NCBI RefSeq assembly: GCF_002087085.1
Contig: NZ_MWQY01000001.1
Coordinates: 62,001 to 126,000 of the forward strand
Reading direction: 5' to 3'
From: Marispirochaeta aestuarii
GTDB taxonomy: Bacteria; Spirochaetota; Spirochaetia; JC444; Marispirochaetaceae
DNA: 64,000 nt
Shown in pieces: positions 44,133-53,741 of this stretch. The notes beneath the pieces were generated by a model. The model worked only from the letters and a program-made list of their open reading frames with translations, was not told the origin of the DNA and did not search any database. Each line of letters opens with the position of its first letter. Within the stretch, counting starts at the first letter, position 1. The translations under genes were made by a program, and so were the position numbers.

Positions 44133-44861
44133 ATGACGGGTGATCGAAAGCGCATGGGGGCGGCAATCGCCGCCTCTGCGCTGCTAAATCTGTTTTTTCT
44201 CATCAGCATATCCCTGGCTCCTGGCGGGATGCCCGCCGAGCCTCCCGGCATTGATCGGTCTTCTCCGCTGCGGGTGGGTCTGCTGCCTTCCGTGAGCAGA
44301 GGGGCCCGGCTGCCCGGAAAGGTTTCCGGAGAGCCGGAGGCTGCATCCACCGGTGAGGAAAAAAAACAGGATACCCTCAAGGCTCCGCGAGCTGAACCGG
44401 TCCCGGAGCGGGAACCGGTGCTGCAGGAGTCTGCCGGGCCGGAGAATATTCAGCTCAGATCCCCGGCGGAGGCTGACAGGGCAGAAGCAGACGGCGGCGG
44501 AGAAGAGGACTTCTTCGCAGATACGCCGTATTCGCCGGACCGGGGAAGTTCAGCTTCCGAATCATCAGAGGAATCCCTGCATGACCTGCGTTCCAGATTT
44601 CTTGTGTATCTTCAGAATGAGATTGCCGTGCGGCAGGAATATCCCCTCAGGGCGAGGCGCAGGGGAACGGAGGGGACGGTAGTGCTCTCTCTCCAGGTTC
44701 TGGCGGACGGCTCCCTGCATTCATACAGACTTGAAAGGAGTTCCGGCAGTTCAAGTCTGGACCGGGCTGCAGAAAAACTGATTACAGGAATCTTTCCAAC
44801 TTCCCTGTCCCCTGGAAAGGATATTGCCTGTACCGTGGCAGTGGAGTACCGTCTTAATTGA
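44133..44861 (+). CDS. tonB: TonB energy transducer (second copy)
   Basis: A 242-residue TonB-type protein: membrane anchor (about 10-30), a charged and Glu/Pro-rich linker (45-150), and a well-preserved TonB C-terminal domain. The domain contains YPLRARRRGTEGTVVLSLQV, ADGSLHSYRLERSSGSSSLD and AAEKLITGIFP. It follows the BtuB-like receptor by 18 nt and shares its riboswitch, so it is probably dedicated to corrinoid uptake. No exbB/exbD lie beside it; it would rely on those at 4.5-5.5 kb or others outside the window. The stop overlaps the open frame of the next gene. Confidence 0.88.
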   Translation: MTGDRKRMGAAIAASALLNLFFLISISLAPGGMPAEPPGIDRSSPLRVGLLPSVSRGARLPGKVSGEPEAASTGEEKKQDTLKAPRAEPVPEREPVLQESAGPENIQLRSPAEADRAEADGGGEEDFFADTPYSPDRGSSASESSEESLHDLRSRFLVYLQNEIAVRQEYPLRARRRGTEGTVVLSLQVLADGSLHSYRLERSSGSSSLDRAAEKLITGIFPTSLSPGKDIACTVAVEYRLN

Positions 44862-44900
44862 AGCCCCGGAAATCCGGGCTACCCACTCCCTCAGTGTCTG

Positions 44901-44909
44901 TGGTAGAAT
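44901..44909 (+). promoter_or_regulatory. extended -10 promoter of dacF, leaderless
   Basis: TGG-TAGAAT (44901-44909), an extended -10 element, ending 8 nt before the ATG at 44918. No good -35 box and no Shine-Dalgarno are present. Confidence 0.4.
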
Positions 44910-44917
44910 CCCGCCCA

Positions 44918-46309
44918 ATGCGACGAATCATCATTCCCTCTGTCATCGGTGCTGTGCTGTTAAGCGTTTCTGTCTTTACTGCGGCCCTCGGGCTGGCCGG
45001 CACCCTTACCCCGGCTCCGGAGGTTCTGCCTCAAAAGCCTGTATCCGATTCCAGGGCCGATGTTCCTCCCTTCGACTGGACAGCCTCCTCATTTCAACCG
45101 CGTCCGCCTGAAATAGATGCCCTGGCGGCGGTGCTCCTGGACTATGAGACGGGCGCCGTCCTGTACGAGAAGAATCCCGACGATGCCCTTCCTCCCGCCT
45201 CGCTGATCAAGCTCGTGGTGATGGACGCGGTGCTGGATGCTGTCGATTCCGGAACACTGGATCCCGACGGGGACATTCCGATTCCCCCGGCCGCCTGGTC
45301 GCGGAACGCACCGCCCCGATCCTCCCTTATGTTTCTGGGGCCGGGTCAGCGGGCTTCCCTGGACGACCTGATGCTGGGGCTTGCCATACCCAGCGGTAAC
45401 GACGCTGCTGTGGGGGCAGCCCTTCTTCTGAACGACTCGGTGGAGGATTTTGTGGCGGTCATGAACCGCAGGCTTGCTTCCAGGGGCTACGAAAAGACCC
45501 GCATGGTGGAGCCCTCGGGCTACAGCCTGGATAACAGCACAAGCGCCGCAGAGTTTGCCCGCTTCTGTCGGGAGTATATTCTGCGGCACCCTGAGGCCCT
45601 GGAGAAATACCATTCCGTTCCGGCCTTCAGCTATCCGCGTCCGGAGAACATGCTCCCGGGGCACCATGAGAATACGATCTATCAGCAGAATTTCAACCGC
45701 CTCCTGAGCCTCATGCCCGAGGCGGACGGCCTGAAAACCGGGACGATTCCATCTTTCGGTTACAACCTCGCCGCCACAGCCATACGTGACGGAAGGCGCC
45801 TGGTCTCGGTTGTGCTGGGGGTCCAGGGGGAGAGTGCCCGGGAGGGTAACGACAGGCGGGCCATGGTTTCCCGGGATCTGCTGGAGTACGGCTTTAATGA
45901 GTATTCCCTGGTGGAAGCTGACCTGCCGGATCCCGGATCTGTCCGCCTTTACGGGAGCGAATACCGGGAAGTCCCGCTGTATATAGATGCCGCCTGGGCG
46001 GGGGAGGGTGAGAAAATCGCCGTCCCGGCTGGCCTCGGGGATAAGCTCAGAGCTCATCTGCGCGGAGCCCGTCGTCTGCGGGGCCCTGTCTCTGCGGGAA
46101 CGGAACTGGGAGAAATCGTCGTCACCGCTGACGGGGAAGAAGTTCTTACTGCCCCCCTGCGCACCCTGATTGCAGCGGAAGAGGCTGTGTGGTGGAAGAG
46201 GATCGCCGACTGGGCGCTGATTGCATGGGAGAGACTCCAGGGAGAAGCCGTTCCCCCCGGGATTGATGATTATTTACGCTCTTCAGCTGCAGTTCACCCG
46301 GGAAACTGA
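44918..46309 (+). CDS. dacF: D-alanyl-D-alanine carboxypeptidase (PBP5/DacF type)
   Basis: A 463-residue penicillin-binding protein that trims the terminal D-Ala from peptidoglycan peptides. The N-terminus is a membrane anchor or signal (RRIIIPSVIGAVLLSVSVFT). All three active-site motifs are present: SLIK in PPASLIKLVVMD, SGN in IPSGNDAAVG, and KTG in ADGLKTGTIPSFGYN. A beta-rich C-terminal domain follows, then an amphipathic end (VWWKRIADWALIAWERLQGE) that could attach to the membrane. The frame is open from 44858, but residues from there to the ATG at 44918 show no signal. Confidence 0.93.
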   Translation: MRRIIIPSVIGAVLLSVSVFTAALGLAGTLTPAPEVLPQKPVSDSRADVPPFDWTASSFQPRPPEIDALAAVLLDYETGAVLYEKNPDDALPPASLIKLVVMDAVLDAVDSGTLDPDGDIPIPPAAWSRNAPPRSSLMFLGPGQRASLDDLMLGLAIPSGNDAAVGAALLLNDSVEDFVAVMNRRLASRGYEKTRMVEPSGYSLDNSTSAAEFARFCREYILRHPEALEKYHSVPAFSYPRPENMLPGHHENTIYQQNFNRLLSLMPEADGLKTGTIPSFGYNLAATAIRDGRRLVSVVLGVQGESAREGNDRRAMVSRDLLEYGFNEYSLVEADLPDPGSVRLYGSEYREVPLYIDAAWAGEGEKIAVPAGLGDKLRAHLRGARRLRGPVSAGTELGEIVVTADGEEVLTAPLRTLIAAEEAVWWKRIADWALIAWERLQGEAVPPGIDDYLRSSAAVHPGN

Positions 46310-46380
46310 TAGACGGACATCAAGGCAGCGATCAGAACGAATCCCCGCTGCTTCAGGCTGAGTCGGAAATTCAGCGCCCA

Positions 46381-46409
46381 TTGACAAAGCGGTGTATAAA
46401 ACGTAGTGT
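46381..46409 (+). promoter_or_regulatory. candidate prfC promoter
   Basis: TTGACA (46381-46386), 17 nt, TAGTGT (46404-46409). The -10 box is poor, so this rests mainly on the consensus -35. The remainder of the 139-bp gap shows nothing recognisable. Confidence 0.35.
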
Positions 46410-46448
46410 TAAGGGGCCTCATATTAAGATCCCATAGGTACGTATATT

Positions 46449-48083
46449 ATGCCGAATCGCGCCACCGAAGCAGCCACGACGGATAAAACGCCGCTGCAAC
46501 AGGAAATAGATAAACGACTCACCTTCGCAATTATTTCTCACCCCGATGCGGGAAAGACCACCATAACCGAAAAGCTCCTTCTTTTTGGAGGGGCAATCCA
46601 TATAGCAGGGGCTGTCAAAAGCAAGAAGAACGCCAGGCAGACGGTTTCCGACTTCATGCAGATGGAAAAGGAGAGGGGGATTTCTATTTCCACCTCGGTA
46701 ATGGGTTTTGATTACCGTGACAGGACCGTGAACCTGCTTGATACTCCGGGTCACGCCGACTTTTCCGAGGACACCTACCGTACCCTGACGGCCGTCGACA
46801 GTGTTCTGATGGTAATAGACTCGGTTAAAGGTGTGGAGGAGCGGACCCGTAAACTCTGCGAAATCTGCAAGATGCGGAAGACCCCCATCATCACCTTTCT
46901 GAACAAGTTCGATCGGGAAGGCAAGGAACCCATAGAGCTGCTTGATGAAGTCGAGGCTGAGCTGAACATCAGGGCCTGTCCCATGAGCTGGCCGGTAGGG
47001 CAGGGGGCATCCTTTAAAGGGGTTTACAGTATTTACGAGAAACGCCTGATCCTCTTCAAGCCCCACGATATTCAGAATGTCGAAAGCTCCGTGGCCATTG
47101 AAAATATGGATGATCCTCTGCTGGACGAAAAACTCGGTTCTCTGGCTGACAGGCTGCGGGAGGAGCTGGAACTCGTGCAGGGGGTCTATCCTGAGTTCTC
47201 CATGGAGGAATATCTGGCGGGTACCATTACCCCCACATTTTTCGGTTCCGCCCTGAACAATTTCGGTGTACGGGAACTCCTGGACGCTTTCGTGGATATT
47301 GCACCGGCCCCCCGGGCACAGGAATCCCGGGAGCGTCTTGTGGCTCCGGATGAAGAGAAGTTTTCCGGCCTGATCTTCAAGATCCACGCAAATCTTGATC
47401 CCAACCACCGGGACCGGATCGCCTTTATGCGCATATGCTCCGGGATGTTCGAGCGCAACAAGCTGTACCATCATGTGAGAACGGGAAAGACCTTCCGTGC
47501 TGCGAACCCTACCGCCTTTATGGCCAGCGAACGCAGCATTGTGGATACGGCCTATCCCGGAGATATAATCGGGCTGCACGATACGGGGACCCTGAAAATC
47601 GGCGATACGATTTCCGAAGGGGAGAATATTGAATATACGGGAATCCCCAGCTTTGCGCCCCAGATCTTCCGGCAGGTAATCAACCTGGAACCCATGCGCA
47701 GCAAACAGTTGAATAAAGGACTGGAACAGCTTACCGAGGAGGGGGTCGCCCAGCTCTTCATCAAGGAGTATTCCGCTGACAAGCTGCTCGGGGTCGTGGG
47801 AATGCTGCAGTTCGAGGTTATCCAGCACCGTCTGAAGGAAGAATACAAAGCCTCCGTACGATTCGAACAGGCTGACTACGGCGGGGCCGCGTGGATCGAG
47901 GCGGAAGATTCCAGGGCCATGGAACAGTTCATGCGTTTTCACGGAAACCATGTCGCCCTGGACAAGGATGAAGAAAGAGTTTTTCTGTACCGTAACCGCT
48001 GGGCGGTTTCCAGGGCAATGGAGGAGAACCCGAAGATCAGGTTCTATTTTACTTCCGACAAAAAGGACCTGCTGGTTCCCTGA
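46449..48083 (+). CDS. prfC: peptide chain release factor 3
   Basis: A 544-residue translational GTPase of the RF3 group. G motifs: IISHPDAGKTTITEKLL (G1), the switch region MEKERGISISTSVM (G2), LLDTPGHADFSEDTYRTLTA (G3), and TFLNKFDREGKEPIEL (G4). RF3 removes RF1/RF2 after peptide release. RF1 is encoded a few kilobases away on the other strand. The ATG has at best a weak AGG upstream. It is followed 24 nt later by a small conserved gene with a strong ribosome-binding site. Confidence 0.96.
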   Translation: MPNRATEAATTDKTPLQQEIDKRLTFAIISHPDAGKTTITEKLLLFGGAIHIAGAVKSKKNARQTVSDFMQMEKERGISISTSVMGFDYRDRTVNLLDTPGHADFSEDTYRTLTAVDSVLMVIDSVKGVEERTRKLCEICKMRKTPIITFLNKFDREGKEPIELLDEVEAELNIRACPMSWPVGQGASFKGVYSIYEKRLILFKPHDIQNVESSVAIENMDDPLLDEKLGSLADRLREELELVQGVYPEFSMEEYLAGTITPTFFGSALNNFGVRELLDAFVDIAPAPRAQESRERLVAPDEEKFSGLIFKIHANLDPNHRDRIAFMRICSGMFERNKLYHHVRTGKTFRAANPTAFMASERSIVDTAYPGDIIGLHDTGTLKIGDTISEGENIEYTGIPSFAPQIFRQVINLEPMRSKQLNKGLEQLTEEGVAQLFIKEYSADKLLGVVGMLQFEVIQHRLKEEYKASVRFEQADYGGAAWIEAEDSRAMEQFMRFHGNHVALDKDEERVFLYRNRWAVSRAMEENPKIRFYFTSDKKDLLVP

Positions 48084-48107
48084 ATCCAAACTACAAGGAG
48101 GTTTCGT

Positions 48108-48431
48108 ATGAAACACACAGATATAATGCGCATGGAACGAGAAAAGCGCCGGGCTGAGAAAAAGGCGGAACGTATTTCCAAGGGCGGCAGCGAGACCCGT
48201 TCGGTAAAAGATTTTATCGATGAACTGCATGACCTTTTTTTCTACGATGCCACGAAGATCTACAACCTCAAGGATAACGTGGAAATTATGGAACTCTTTG
48301 AGGATATGCGGGAGGAGATCCCGGAGAAACAGTGGGAAAATGTTCTGAAAAAAGCGATCCGGAAAGCAAAGATTGCTCAGAAGGACGAAGCCTACACGGA
48401 GCTGAAGTCAATACTGGATGATTTGGAATAG
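48108..48431 (+). CDS. 107-residue charged helical protein
   Basis: A protein of unknown family. The first 35 residues are strongly basic (MEREKRRAEKKAERISKGGS); the remainder is predicted helical with FIDELHDLFFYDATKIYNLK and EIPEKQWENVLKKAIRKAKI. There is no signal or membrane helix. AAGGAGG lies 6 nt before the ATG and the codon use matches its neighbours. It sits in a row with prfC and ends convergently against rlmI with a 14-nt gap. Confidence 0.75.
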   Translation: MKHTDIMRMEREKRRAEKKAERISKGGSETRSVKDFIDELHDLFFYDATKIYNLKDNVEIMELFEDMREEIPEKQWENVLKKAIRKAKIAQKDEAYTELKSILDDLE

Positions 48432-48445
48432 ACCGCGGCAGTGCT

Positions 48446-49636
48446 TCAGCGTATATGTAAAAGTAAACCCTTCAGATACTCTCCCTCAGGCTGATAGATA
48501 CTGACCGGATGATCAGCCCCCTGGGAGAGTCTGGCAAGGATCTGCACCCTTCGCCCTGTTTCGATGGCAGCCGCCCGTACCGCCCCCTCGAAAAGATCAC
48601 CCCCTACCACCTGACTGCAGGAGAAGGTCATGACGTAGCCTCCGCTTGGAACGGCGCGTATGGCCTCGTGGTTTAATCGTTTGTAGCCCTGTACCGCCTG
48701 GTGTCGTGCGCTTTTATGTTTGGCAAAGGCAGGGGGATCGAGGATAATAAAGTCAAAGTCCCTGCCCCGCTCTTTCAGCACCGGCATGACCTCGCTTTGC
48801 AGCGTCTCGTGGTTTTCCCCGACGCTGTTGTCCGCTATATTCCGTTCCAGCATTCCAACGGCGTGGGCGGAGGAATCCACGGAAAGAACCTTTTCTGCTG
48901 CCCCTTTGAGGGCATATACGGAAAAACCGCCGGAATAACTGAAAGCGTTCAGGACTTTCCGTCCCCGGGCGAGGTGCTGAACACGTCTGCGATTCTCTCT
49001 CTGATCGAGAAAGAACCCGGTTTTCTGACCTTCTTCCCAATTGACATGGAATCTGTGACCGGATTCCAGCACATCCCATTCCGCGACGGGATTTTCACGG
49101 CAAAAGAGGTAGCGGTTTTCTATGGCCGGAAGCCTGCGTCCTCCCAGACAGTTGCCTGACTTGTCGTAGACCAGTTTCAGTCGTTTTCCTGTAACCCGGG
49201 CGAGGGCTTGTGCTACCGTGTCTCCCAGGCGGTAGATGCCGTAGGAGTGGGCCTGTACGACCGCATGGCCGTCGTACCAGTCGATTATCAGTCCCGGAAG
49301 TCCGTCGCCGTCCCCGTGAACCAGGCGGAAGGCGTTGGTTTCCCGTGATTCCGTAAGTCCGAGATCCTGACGAAGCCTCCATGCTGCGCTTATCCGCTGG
49401 AAAAAAAGTTCCTCGTCGATAAGGTCTCCGGCAAAGCTCATTATGCGGACGGCAATGCTTCCTCCTTCCCAGAGGCCTGTGCCGAGGAGGGTATTGTCGG
49501 CCCCGCGGATCTGAACCGGATCTCCGATGGCTGGTTCGGATTCGGTTCGAGCTATGGCTCCGGAGAAAATCCAGGGATGAAGACGCTTGAGGGATGATTC
49601 CTTGCCCCGTTTGAGGACTACTGTGCTGTAATTCAT
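48446..49636 (-). CDS. rlmI: 23S rRNA m5C methyltransferase, RlmI-like
   Basis: A 396-residue class I SAM methyltransferase with an N-terminal PUA domain (about 1-75, ESSLKRLHPWIFSGAIART). The central and C-terminal parts contain VNWEEGQKTGFFLDQRENRR, the SAM loop LNAFSYSGGFSVYALKGAAE, and the catalytic-type IILDPPAFAKHKS with YVMTFSCSQVVGGD (second Cys). These match RlmI/YccW, which methylates C1962 of 23S rRNA. The gene begins three bases after relA/spoT ends; a TATACA lies 7 nt before the ATG. Confidence 0.92.
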   Translation of the reverse strand: MNYSTVVLKRGKESSLKRLHPWIFSGAIARTESEPAIGDPVQIRGADNTLLGTGLWEGGSIAVRIMSFAGDLIDEELFFQRISAAWRLRQDLGLTESRETNAFRLVHGDGDGLPGLIIDWYDGHAVVQAHSYGIYRLGDTVAQALARVTGKRLKLVYDKSGNCLGGRRLPAIENRYLFCRENPVAEWDVLESGHRFHVNWEEGQKTGFFLDQRENRRRVQHLARGRKVLNAFSYSGGFSVYALKGAAEKVLSVDSSAHAVGMLERNIADNSVGENHETLQSEVMPVLKERGRDFDFIILDPPAFAKHKSARHQAVQGYKRLNHEAIRAVPSGGYVMTFSCSQVVGGDLFEGAVRAAAIETGRRVQILARLSQGADHPVSIYQPEGEYLKGLLLHIR

Positions 49637-49639
49637 CTG

Positions 49640-51631
49640 TTACTGTATACTCATTACTGATGGAATGGTGCGGATACTCTTGAGGACAGTCTTGAAGTCT
49701 TCCTTCCGGTCGAGTTCCATGGTAAAGAAACCTGTAAGGTTTCCCCGGTCGTTTTCTTCAAGCTTGCCTTCTATAAGATGTCCGCGATATTTACGTATTG
49801 CTCCCTCGATCTCCGAAAAAAGGTCCGAAGTCATACGGGCTGTTATCTGGAAGCGTCTGGTCGCCCTGGGCGTGGCGGCTTCCCACTGGACCTCCACACT
49901 GCGCTCCTCGAACTCGTTGATGTGAGCCAGGTTGGGACAGTCCCGGCGGTGCACGATGATCCCGCGGCCCCGGGAAATATATCCGATGATGTCGTCCCCC
50001 GTGGCGGGGGAGCAGCACTTCGCCATGGTGATCATCATGTTCTTTTCGCCCCCGATCTTGAAGGCTACCTTGGCCCTGTCGACAATCTGCTTGATTATCT
50101 CTCCGGCTTCAGGCGGACTCTGGGGAACTTCCTCACCCTGGGGAGGCTGCGCCTCCTGCCGCTTTTTGGCGATGATGTTCTTGTCGATTATCAGGGAGTC
50201 GTCGTGCTGGTTCAGCCAGTGGCGTATCTTGCCCCGGGCGCGGGCGGTTTTTACAAATTTCAGCCAGTTTACATGGGGATGGGCACTGTTGCTGGTAATA
50301 ATATCCACTACCTGGGTGTTCTTGAGCTCCGTACTCAGGGATATTATGGAACCGTCGGCCTTGGCTCCAAGACAGTGATTCCCGACTTCCGTATGAATGT
50401 GATAGGCGAAATCCAGGGCCGTGGCCCCCTTGGGCAGTTCTATTATGTCCCCCCGGGGGGTGAAAACGTAGATCGTGTCCTTGAGAAGCTCGCTCTTTAT
50501 TTCCGCAAGAAACTCCGCAGAAGAGTATCCCCGACCGTTGAGGCTTTTCAGTTTGTTGATGATAGCCAGGTCCTCTGAGCGGGTACGGTCCTTGCCCTGT
50601 CGCCGTTTGTAGGACCAGTGGGCGGCAATTCCCATTTCCGCGGTGGCGTGCATCTGGTGGGTCCTGATCTGGATCTCCAGCTGCTTTCCTTCCCAGCACA
50701 TCACCGTGGTATGGAGGCTCTGGTACTGATTCGATTTCGGCATGGCGATGTAGTCTTTGAACCGGCCTTCGATGGGAGGCCACAACTTGTGGACCAGTCC
50801 AAGCAGGGTGTAACATTCACCGGTGGTGTTGCAGAGGATCCGCAGGCCCAGAAGGTCGTGAATCTCGCTGAAACCCTTCTGCCTCCGCTTCATTTTCTGA
50901 TAGATGGAAAAGAAGTGCTTCGCCCGGCTCTGGACCTCTATGGTGATTCCCTCTTTATGGGCTTCCTGCTGGATCGTCCGTTCCACTTTCTTAAGGTAGT
51001 CCGCCCGTTTCCGTTTCTTCTCCGTCATCGCTTCTTTGATCTGGGTGTATACCAGGGGATGCAGGTTCTTGAGGGCCAGATCTTCCAGTTCTATCTTTAC
51101 CCAGGAGATACCGAGCCTGTCCGCCAGAGGCGCATAGATGTCGAGGCATTCCTGGGCTATACGTTTGCGTTTCTCCTCGGGAAGGTATTCCAGGGTGCTC
51201 ATATTGTGCAGCTTGTCGGCCAGTTTGATCAGGATTACCCTGATATCCTTGGTCATGGCAAAAAGCATTTTCCGGATGGTTTCCGCTCCCTGAACGCTTT
51301 TACTCTTTGCCCTGAGGATCGAGATCTTGGTTACTCCGTTGACCAGCGCGACTATTTCTTTTCCAAAGCGGCGCTGCATCTCCTTTTTCGTCCCTTCCGT
51401 ATCCTCCAGAACATCATGGAGCAGGGCGGCGATGATGGTCTCGTAATCCATCTCCAGCTGGACCAGAATCTCCGCCACCTTCATGGGATGTATGTAGAAG
51501 GGTTCTCCGCTGGCGCGTTTCTGCTCGCGATGCAGTTCTTCCCCCCAGAGGAGGGCTTCCATTATCTTGCTCCGCTCCTCCGGCGTGTAACGGGTTAACT
51601 GTTTTTCGAACTGCTCTATTCTTGTCTGCAT
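49640..51631 (-). CDS. relA: bifunctional (p)ppGpp synthetase/hydrolase RelA/SpoT
   Basis: A 663-residue long-form RSH protein. The HD hydrolase domain (about 30-190) is intact with FYIHPMKVAEI and AALLHDVLEDTEGT, so degradation of (p)ppGpp is expected. The synthetase domain (about 230-350) has KMKRRQKGFSEIHDLLGLRI and MPKSNQYQSLHTTVMCWEG. A TGS domain (IYVFTPRGDIIELPKGATAL) and a C-terminal ACT-like domain follow. It sets the stringent-response alarmone level. The start overlaps the prmC end by 16 nt. Confidence 0.95.
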   Translation of the reverse strand: MQTRIEQFEKQLTRYTPEERSKIMEALLWGEELHREQKRASGEPFYIHPMKVAEILVQLEMDYETIIAALLHDVLEDTEGTKKEMQRRFGKEIVALVNGVTKISILRAKSKSVQGAETIRKMLFAMTKDIRVILIKLADKLHNMSTLEYLPEEKRKRIAQECLDIYAPLADRLGISWVKIELEDLALKNLHPLVYTQIKEAMTEKKRKRADYLKKVERTIQQEAHKEGITIEVQSRAKHFFSIYQKMKRRQKGFSEIHDLLGLRILCNTTGECYTLLGLVHKLWPPIEGRFKDYIAMPKSNQYQSLHTTVMCWEGKQLEIQIRTHQMHATAEMGIAAHWSYKRRQGKDRTRSEDLAIINKLKSLNGRGYSSAEFLAEIKSELLKDTIYVFTPRGDIIELPKGATALDFAYHIHTEVGNHCLGAKADGSIISLSTELKNTQVVDIITSNSAHPHVNWLKFVKTARARGKIRHWLNQHDDSLIIDKNIIAKKRQEAQPPQGEEVPQSPPEAGEIIKQIVDRAKVAFKIGGEKNMMITMAKCCSPATGDDIIGYISRGRGIIVHRRDCPNLAHINEFEERSVEVQWEAATPRATRRFQITARMTSDLFSEIEGAIRKYRGHLIEGKLEENDRGNLTGFFTMELDRKEDFKTVLKSIRTIPSVMSIQ

Positions 51632-52464
51632 GGTCCCTTTCTTCCCCGGGCTATCCGCGCCTTCCCTGCCAGATCCGTCACCTGGACTATATCGGTATAA
51701 TTATATTCACCCATGGTCTCCGCAACCAGGGGAACCAGAACAGGAGAGGCTTCGATAATAAGATAGCCATTCTCATTAAGAGAATCCAGCGCTTCTTCGA
51801 TCAGTCGGGGAATGAGATCGAAGCCCGATTCGCCTCCGTCCAGGGCGAGGGCCGGTTCGGGCCAGTTATTCTCCTTCAGATGCTCGACATAGTCATGTTC
51901 CACGTAGGGGGGATTGCAGGTAATCAGGTCGAAGGATCCCTGGACGGAACTAAGAAGGTTGCTGAGACTGGACGGGAGGGCCTTCCCCGTAAGGGAGCGG
52001 GCGTTGAAATCCGCCACCTCCAGGGCATCGGCGGAGATATCGGAGATCGAGATGTCCAGATCAGGGTATTCCGATTTAAGAGCGACAGCGATACATCCGC
52101 TTCCGGTGCAGGAGTCGTGTATACGCCGGATTGACGGATTTCCGGCAATCAGCCGCAGGGCCTCCTCCACCAGGACCTCTGTGTCAGGCCGGGGAACGAG
52201 GACCCGGGAATCCACGTAGAAGTCGAGACCCCAGAACTCCTTCCGGTTCCGGATGTAGGAAACCGGCTCTCCCGCCAGACGCCGCTGAATAAATCCTTCA
52301 AAAAGGACGGCGGTAATCTCATCGGCCTGGAGCGGAAGGTCCGCCAGGAGACGCTCCTTCTTCATTCCCGAAGCGTGGGACAGGAGCACCAGAGCATCCA
52401 GATAGGGAGTGCTGGCATCCTGCAGCCTACGGCTTGCGCTGGTAAGTAATTCGCGAAAAGTCAT
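51616..52464 (-). CDS. prmC: release factor glutamine methyltransferase PrmC
   Basis: A 282-residue methyltransferase that modifies the GGQ glutamine of RF1/RF2. A helical N-terminal domain (about 1-80) precedes the SAM-binding fold with DSCTGSGCIAVALKSEYPDL and the defining LITCNPPYVEHDYVEHLKEN. The gene directly follows prfA, whose product is its substrate, 21 nt apart, and overlaps relA. The conserved LVPRPDTEVLVEEAL is present. Confidence 0.95.
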   Translation of the reverse strand: MTFRELLTSASRRLQDASTPYLDALVLLSHASGMKKERLLADLPLQADEITAVLFEGFIQRRLAGEPVSYIRNRKEFWGLDFYVDSRVLVPRPDTEVLVEEALRLIAGNPSIRRIHDSCTGSGCIAVALKSEYPDLDISISDISADALEVADFNARSLTGKALPSSLSNLLSSVQGSFDLITCNPPYVEHDYVEHLKENNWPEPALALDGGESGFDLIPRLIEEALDSLNENGYLIIEASPVLVPLVAETMGEYNYTDIVQVTDLAGKARIARGRKGPCRQE

Positions 52465-52485
52465 CTGTTCTGTTCCCTGTTTTCT

Positions 52486-53556
52486 TTAGGAGGCGATACC
52501 CTTGAGCATCTCCTCCCGGGCGCTGACCTTCAGGGTTTCCAGAAGTTCTTCCAGATCTCCCTGAATGATGGAATCGAGCTTATACAGAGTCAGATTGATG
52601 CGGTGGTCTGTCAGACGGTTCTGGGGAAAGTTGTAGGTCCGTATACGCTCCGAGCGGTCCCCCGACCCGATCTGGTTTTTCCGGGTCGCCGAACGCTCGG
52701 CGGCTTTGCGGGCTTCCTCCGCTTCAAACAGCCTGGCCCGCAGTACCTTGAGGGCCTTGTCGCGGTTTTTATGCTGGGATTTTTCATCCTGGCAGGAGAC
52801 CACAAGTCCGGTGGGGATGTGGGTAATCCTTACTGCCGAATCGGTGGTGTTTACGTGCTGTCCTCCCGCACCCTGGGCACGGAAGGTATCAATGCGCAGA
52901 TCGCTCTCCTGAACCTCGATGTCCGTCTCTTCCGCTTCGGGGAGAACCGCCACGGTGACCGCGGAGGTGTGAATCCTCCCCCCGGATTCGGTGGCAGGTA
53001 CCCGCTGGACCCTGTGGACGCCGCTTTCATACCGCAGGTTTTCGTAGACGTTCTTTCCGCTTACGGAGAACACAATCTCCTTGAATCCCCCCAGTTCCAT
53101 CTGGTTGGCTTCCATTATTTCAATTTTCCATTTTCTGTCTTCGGCAAAACGGCTGTACATGCGGTAGAGATCCGCCGCGAAGAGGGCGGCCTCGTCGCCC
53201 CCTGTTCCCGCACGAATTTCCATGATGATGTTCTTGGAATCCAGGGGGTCCCGGGGAATTATAAGGAGCTTGAGCTCCTGGGTGAGTTTTTCAAGCTGTT
53301 CCTCGAGCCGGGCGACCTCCTCTTTGGCCATCTCCCGCATTTCCGGGTCCGTCTCCTTTGCGGCCAGTTCCCTGGCGTCCCTGTGCTCCTGCTCAACAGC
53401 GAGGTATCCCTTGTATGTGTCAACCAGCTCGCTTACATGCGAATGTTCCTGCATCAGCTCCCGGTAGCGGCGGATATCCTTCATTACGTCGGGATCAGAG
53501 ATAAGGGTCTCGAGTTCCTTGTGCCGAAGAACGTACTCTTCAAGTTTATCGAACAT
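52486..53556 (-). CDS. prfA: peptide chain release factor 1
   Basis: A 356-residue class I release factor. The codon-recognition tripeptide is PAT in [16 protein letters not shown], which marks RF1 (UAA/UAG), and the peptidyl-transferase motif is GGQ in [20 protein letters not shown]. The helical N-terminus (1-100) and normal length agree. It is followed by prmC. AAGGAG for its start lies inside the end of the small upstream gene, implying translational coupling. Confidence 0.96.
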   Translation of the reverse strand: MFDKLEEYVLRHKELETLISDPDVMKDIRRYRELMQEHSHVSELVDTYKGYLAVEQEHRDARELAAKETDPEMREMAKEEVARLEEQLEKLTQELKLLIIPRDPLDSKNIIMEIRAGTGGDEAALFAADLYRMYSRFAEDRKWKIEIMEANQMELGGFKEIVFSVSGKNVYENLRYESGVHRVQRVPATESGGRIHTSAVTVAVLPEAEETDIEVQESDLRIDTFRAQGAGGQHVNTTDSAVRITHIPTGLVVSCQDEKSQHKNRDKALKVLRARLFEAEEARKAAERSATRKNQIGSGDRSERIRTYNFPQNRLTDHRINLTLYKLDSIIQGDLEELLETLKVSAREEMLKGIAS

Positions 53557-53561
53557 AGGCT

Positions 53562-53735
53562 TTAGGCTTTCTCCTTGAACCTGGGACAGGTATAGATCAC
53601 CAGTTCCATTTCGTGATTTCGCTGGCCGTCATAGTCCTGCAGGGACCGGCGTATTGTCTTTTGAAGCACACAGCTCCCGTTTCTGACACAGAGGGGACAG
53701 GCTCCGTTTTCCCTGTTGTTTATTTCAACCTTCAC
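53562..53735 (-). CDS. 57-residue Cys-containing protein upstream of prfA
   Basis: A small gene reading [20 protein letters not shown] onward, with CPLC, a third Cys in NGSCVLQK and a fourth in [10 protein letters not shown]. The cysteine spacing suggests a metal site. The start is GTG at 53735 with no Shine-Dalgarno but with an extended -10 element (TGC-TATTCT) six bases upstream. Its stop is five bases before the prfA ATG and its last codons contain the prfA ribosome-binding site, which supports real translation. No family is recognised. Confidence 0.55.
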   Translation of the reverse strand: MKVEINNRENGACPLCVRNGSCVLQKTIRRSLQDYDGQRNHEMELVIYTCPRFKEKA

Positions 53736-53741
53736 AGGTAT

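Noticed and set aside
46419-48230. 603-codon open frame on the minus strand
   Set aside because: Entirely opposite prfC, a clear essential-family gene with all G motifs; no promoter, ribosome-binding site or motif on the other strand.
50618-51598. 326-codon open frame on the plus strand
   Set aside because: Opposite relA/spoT; composition is that of an antisense shadow.
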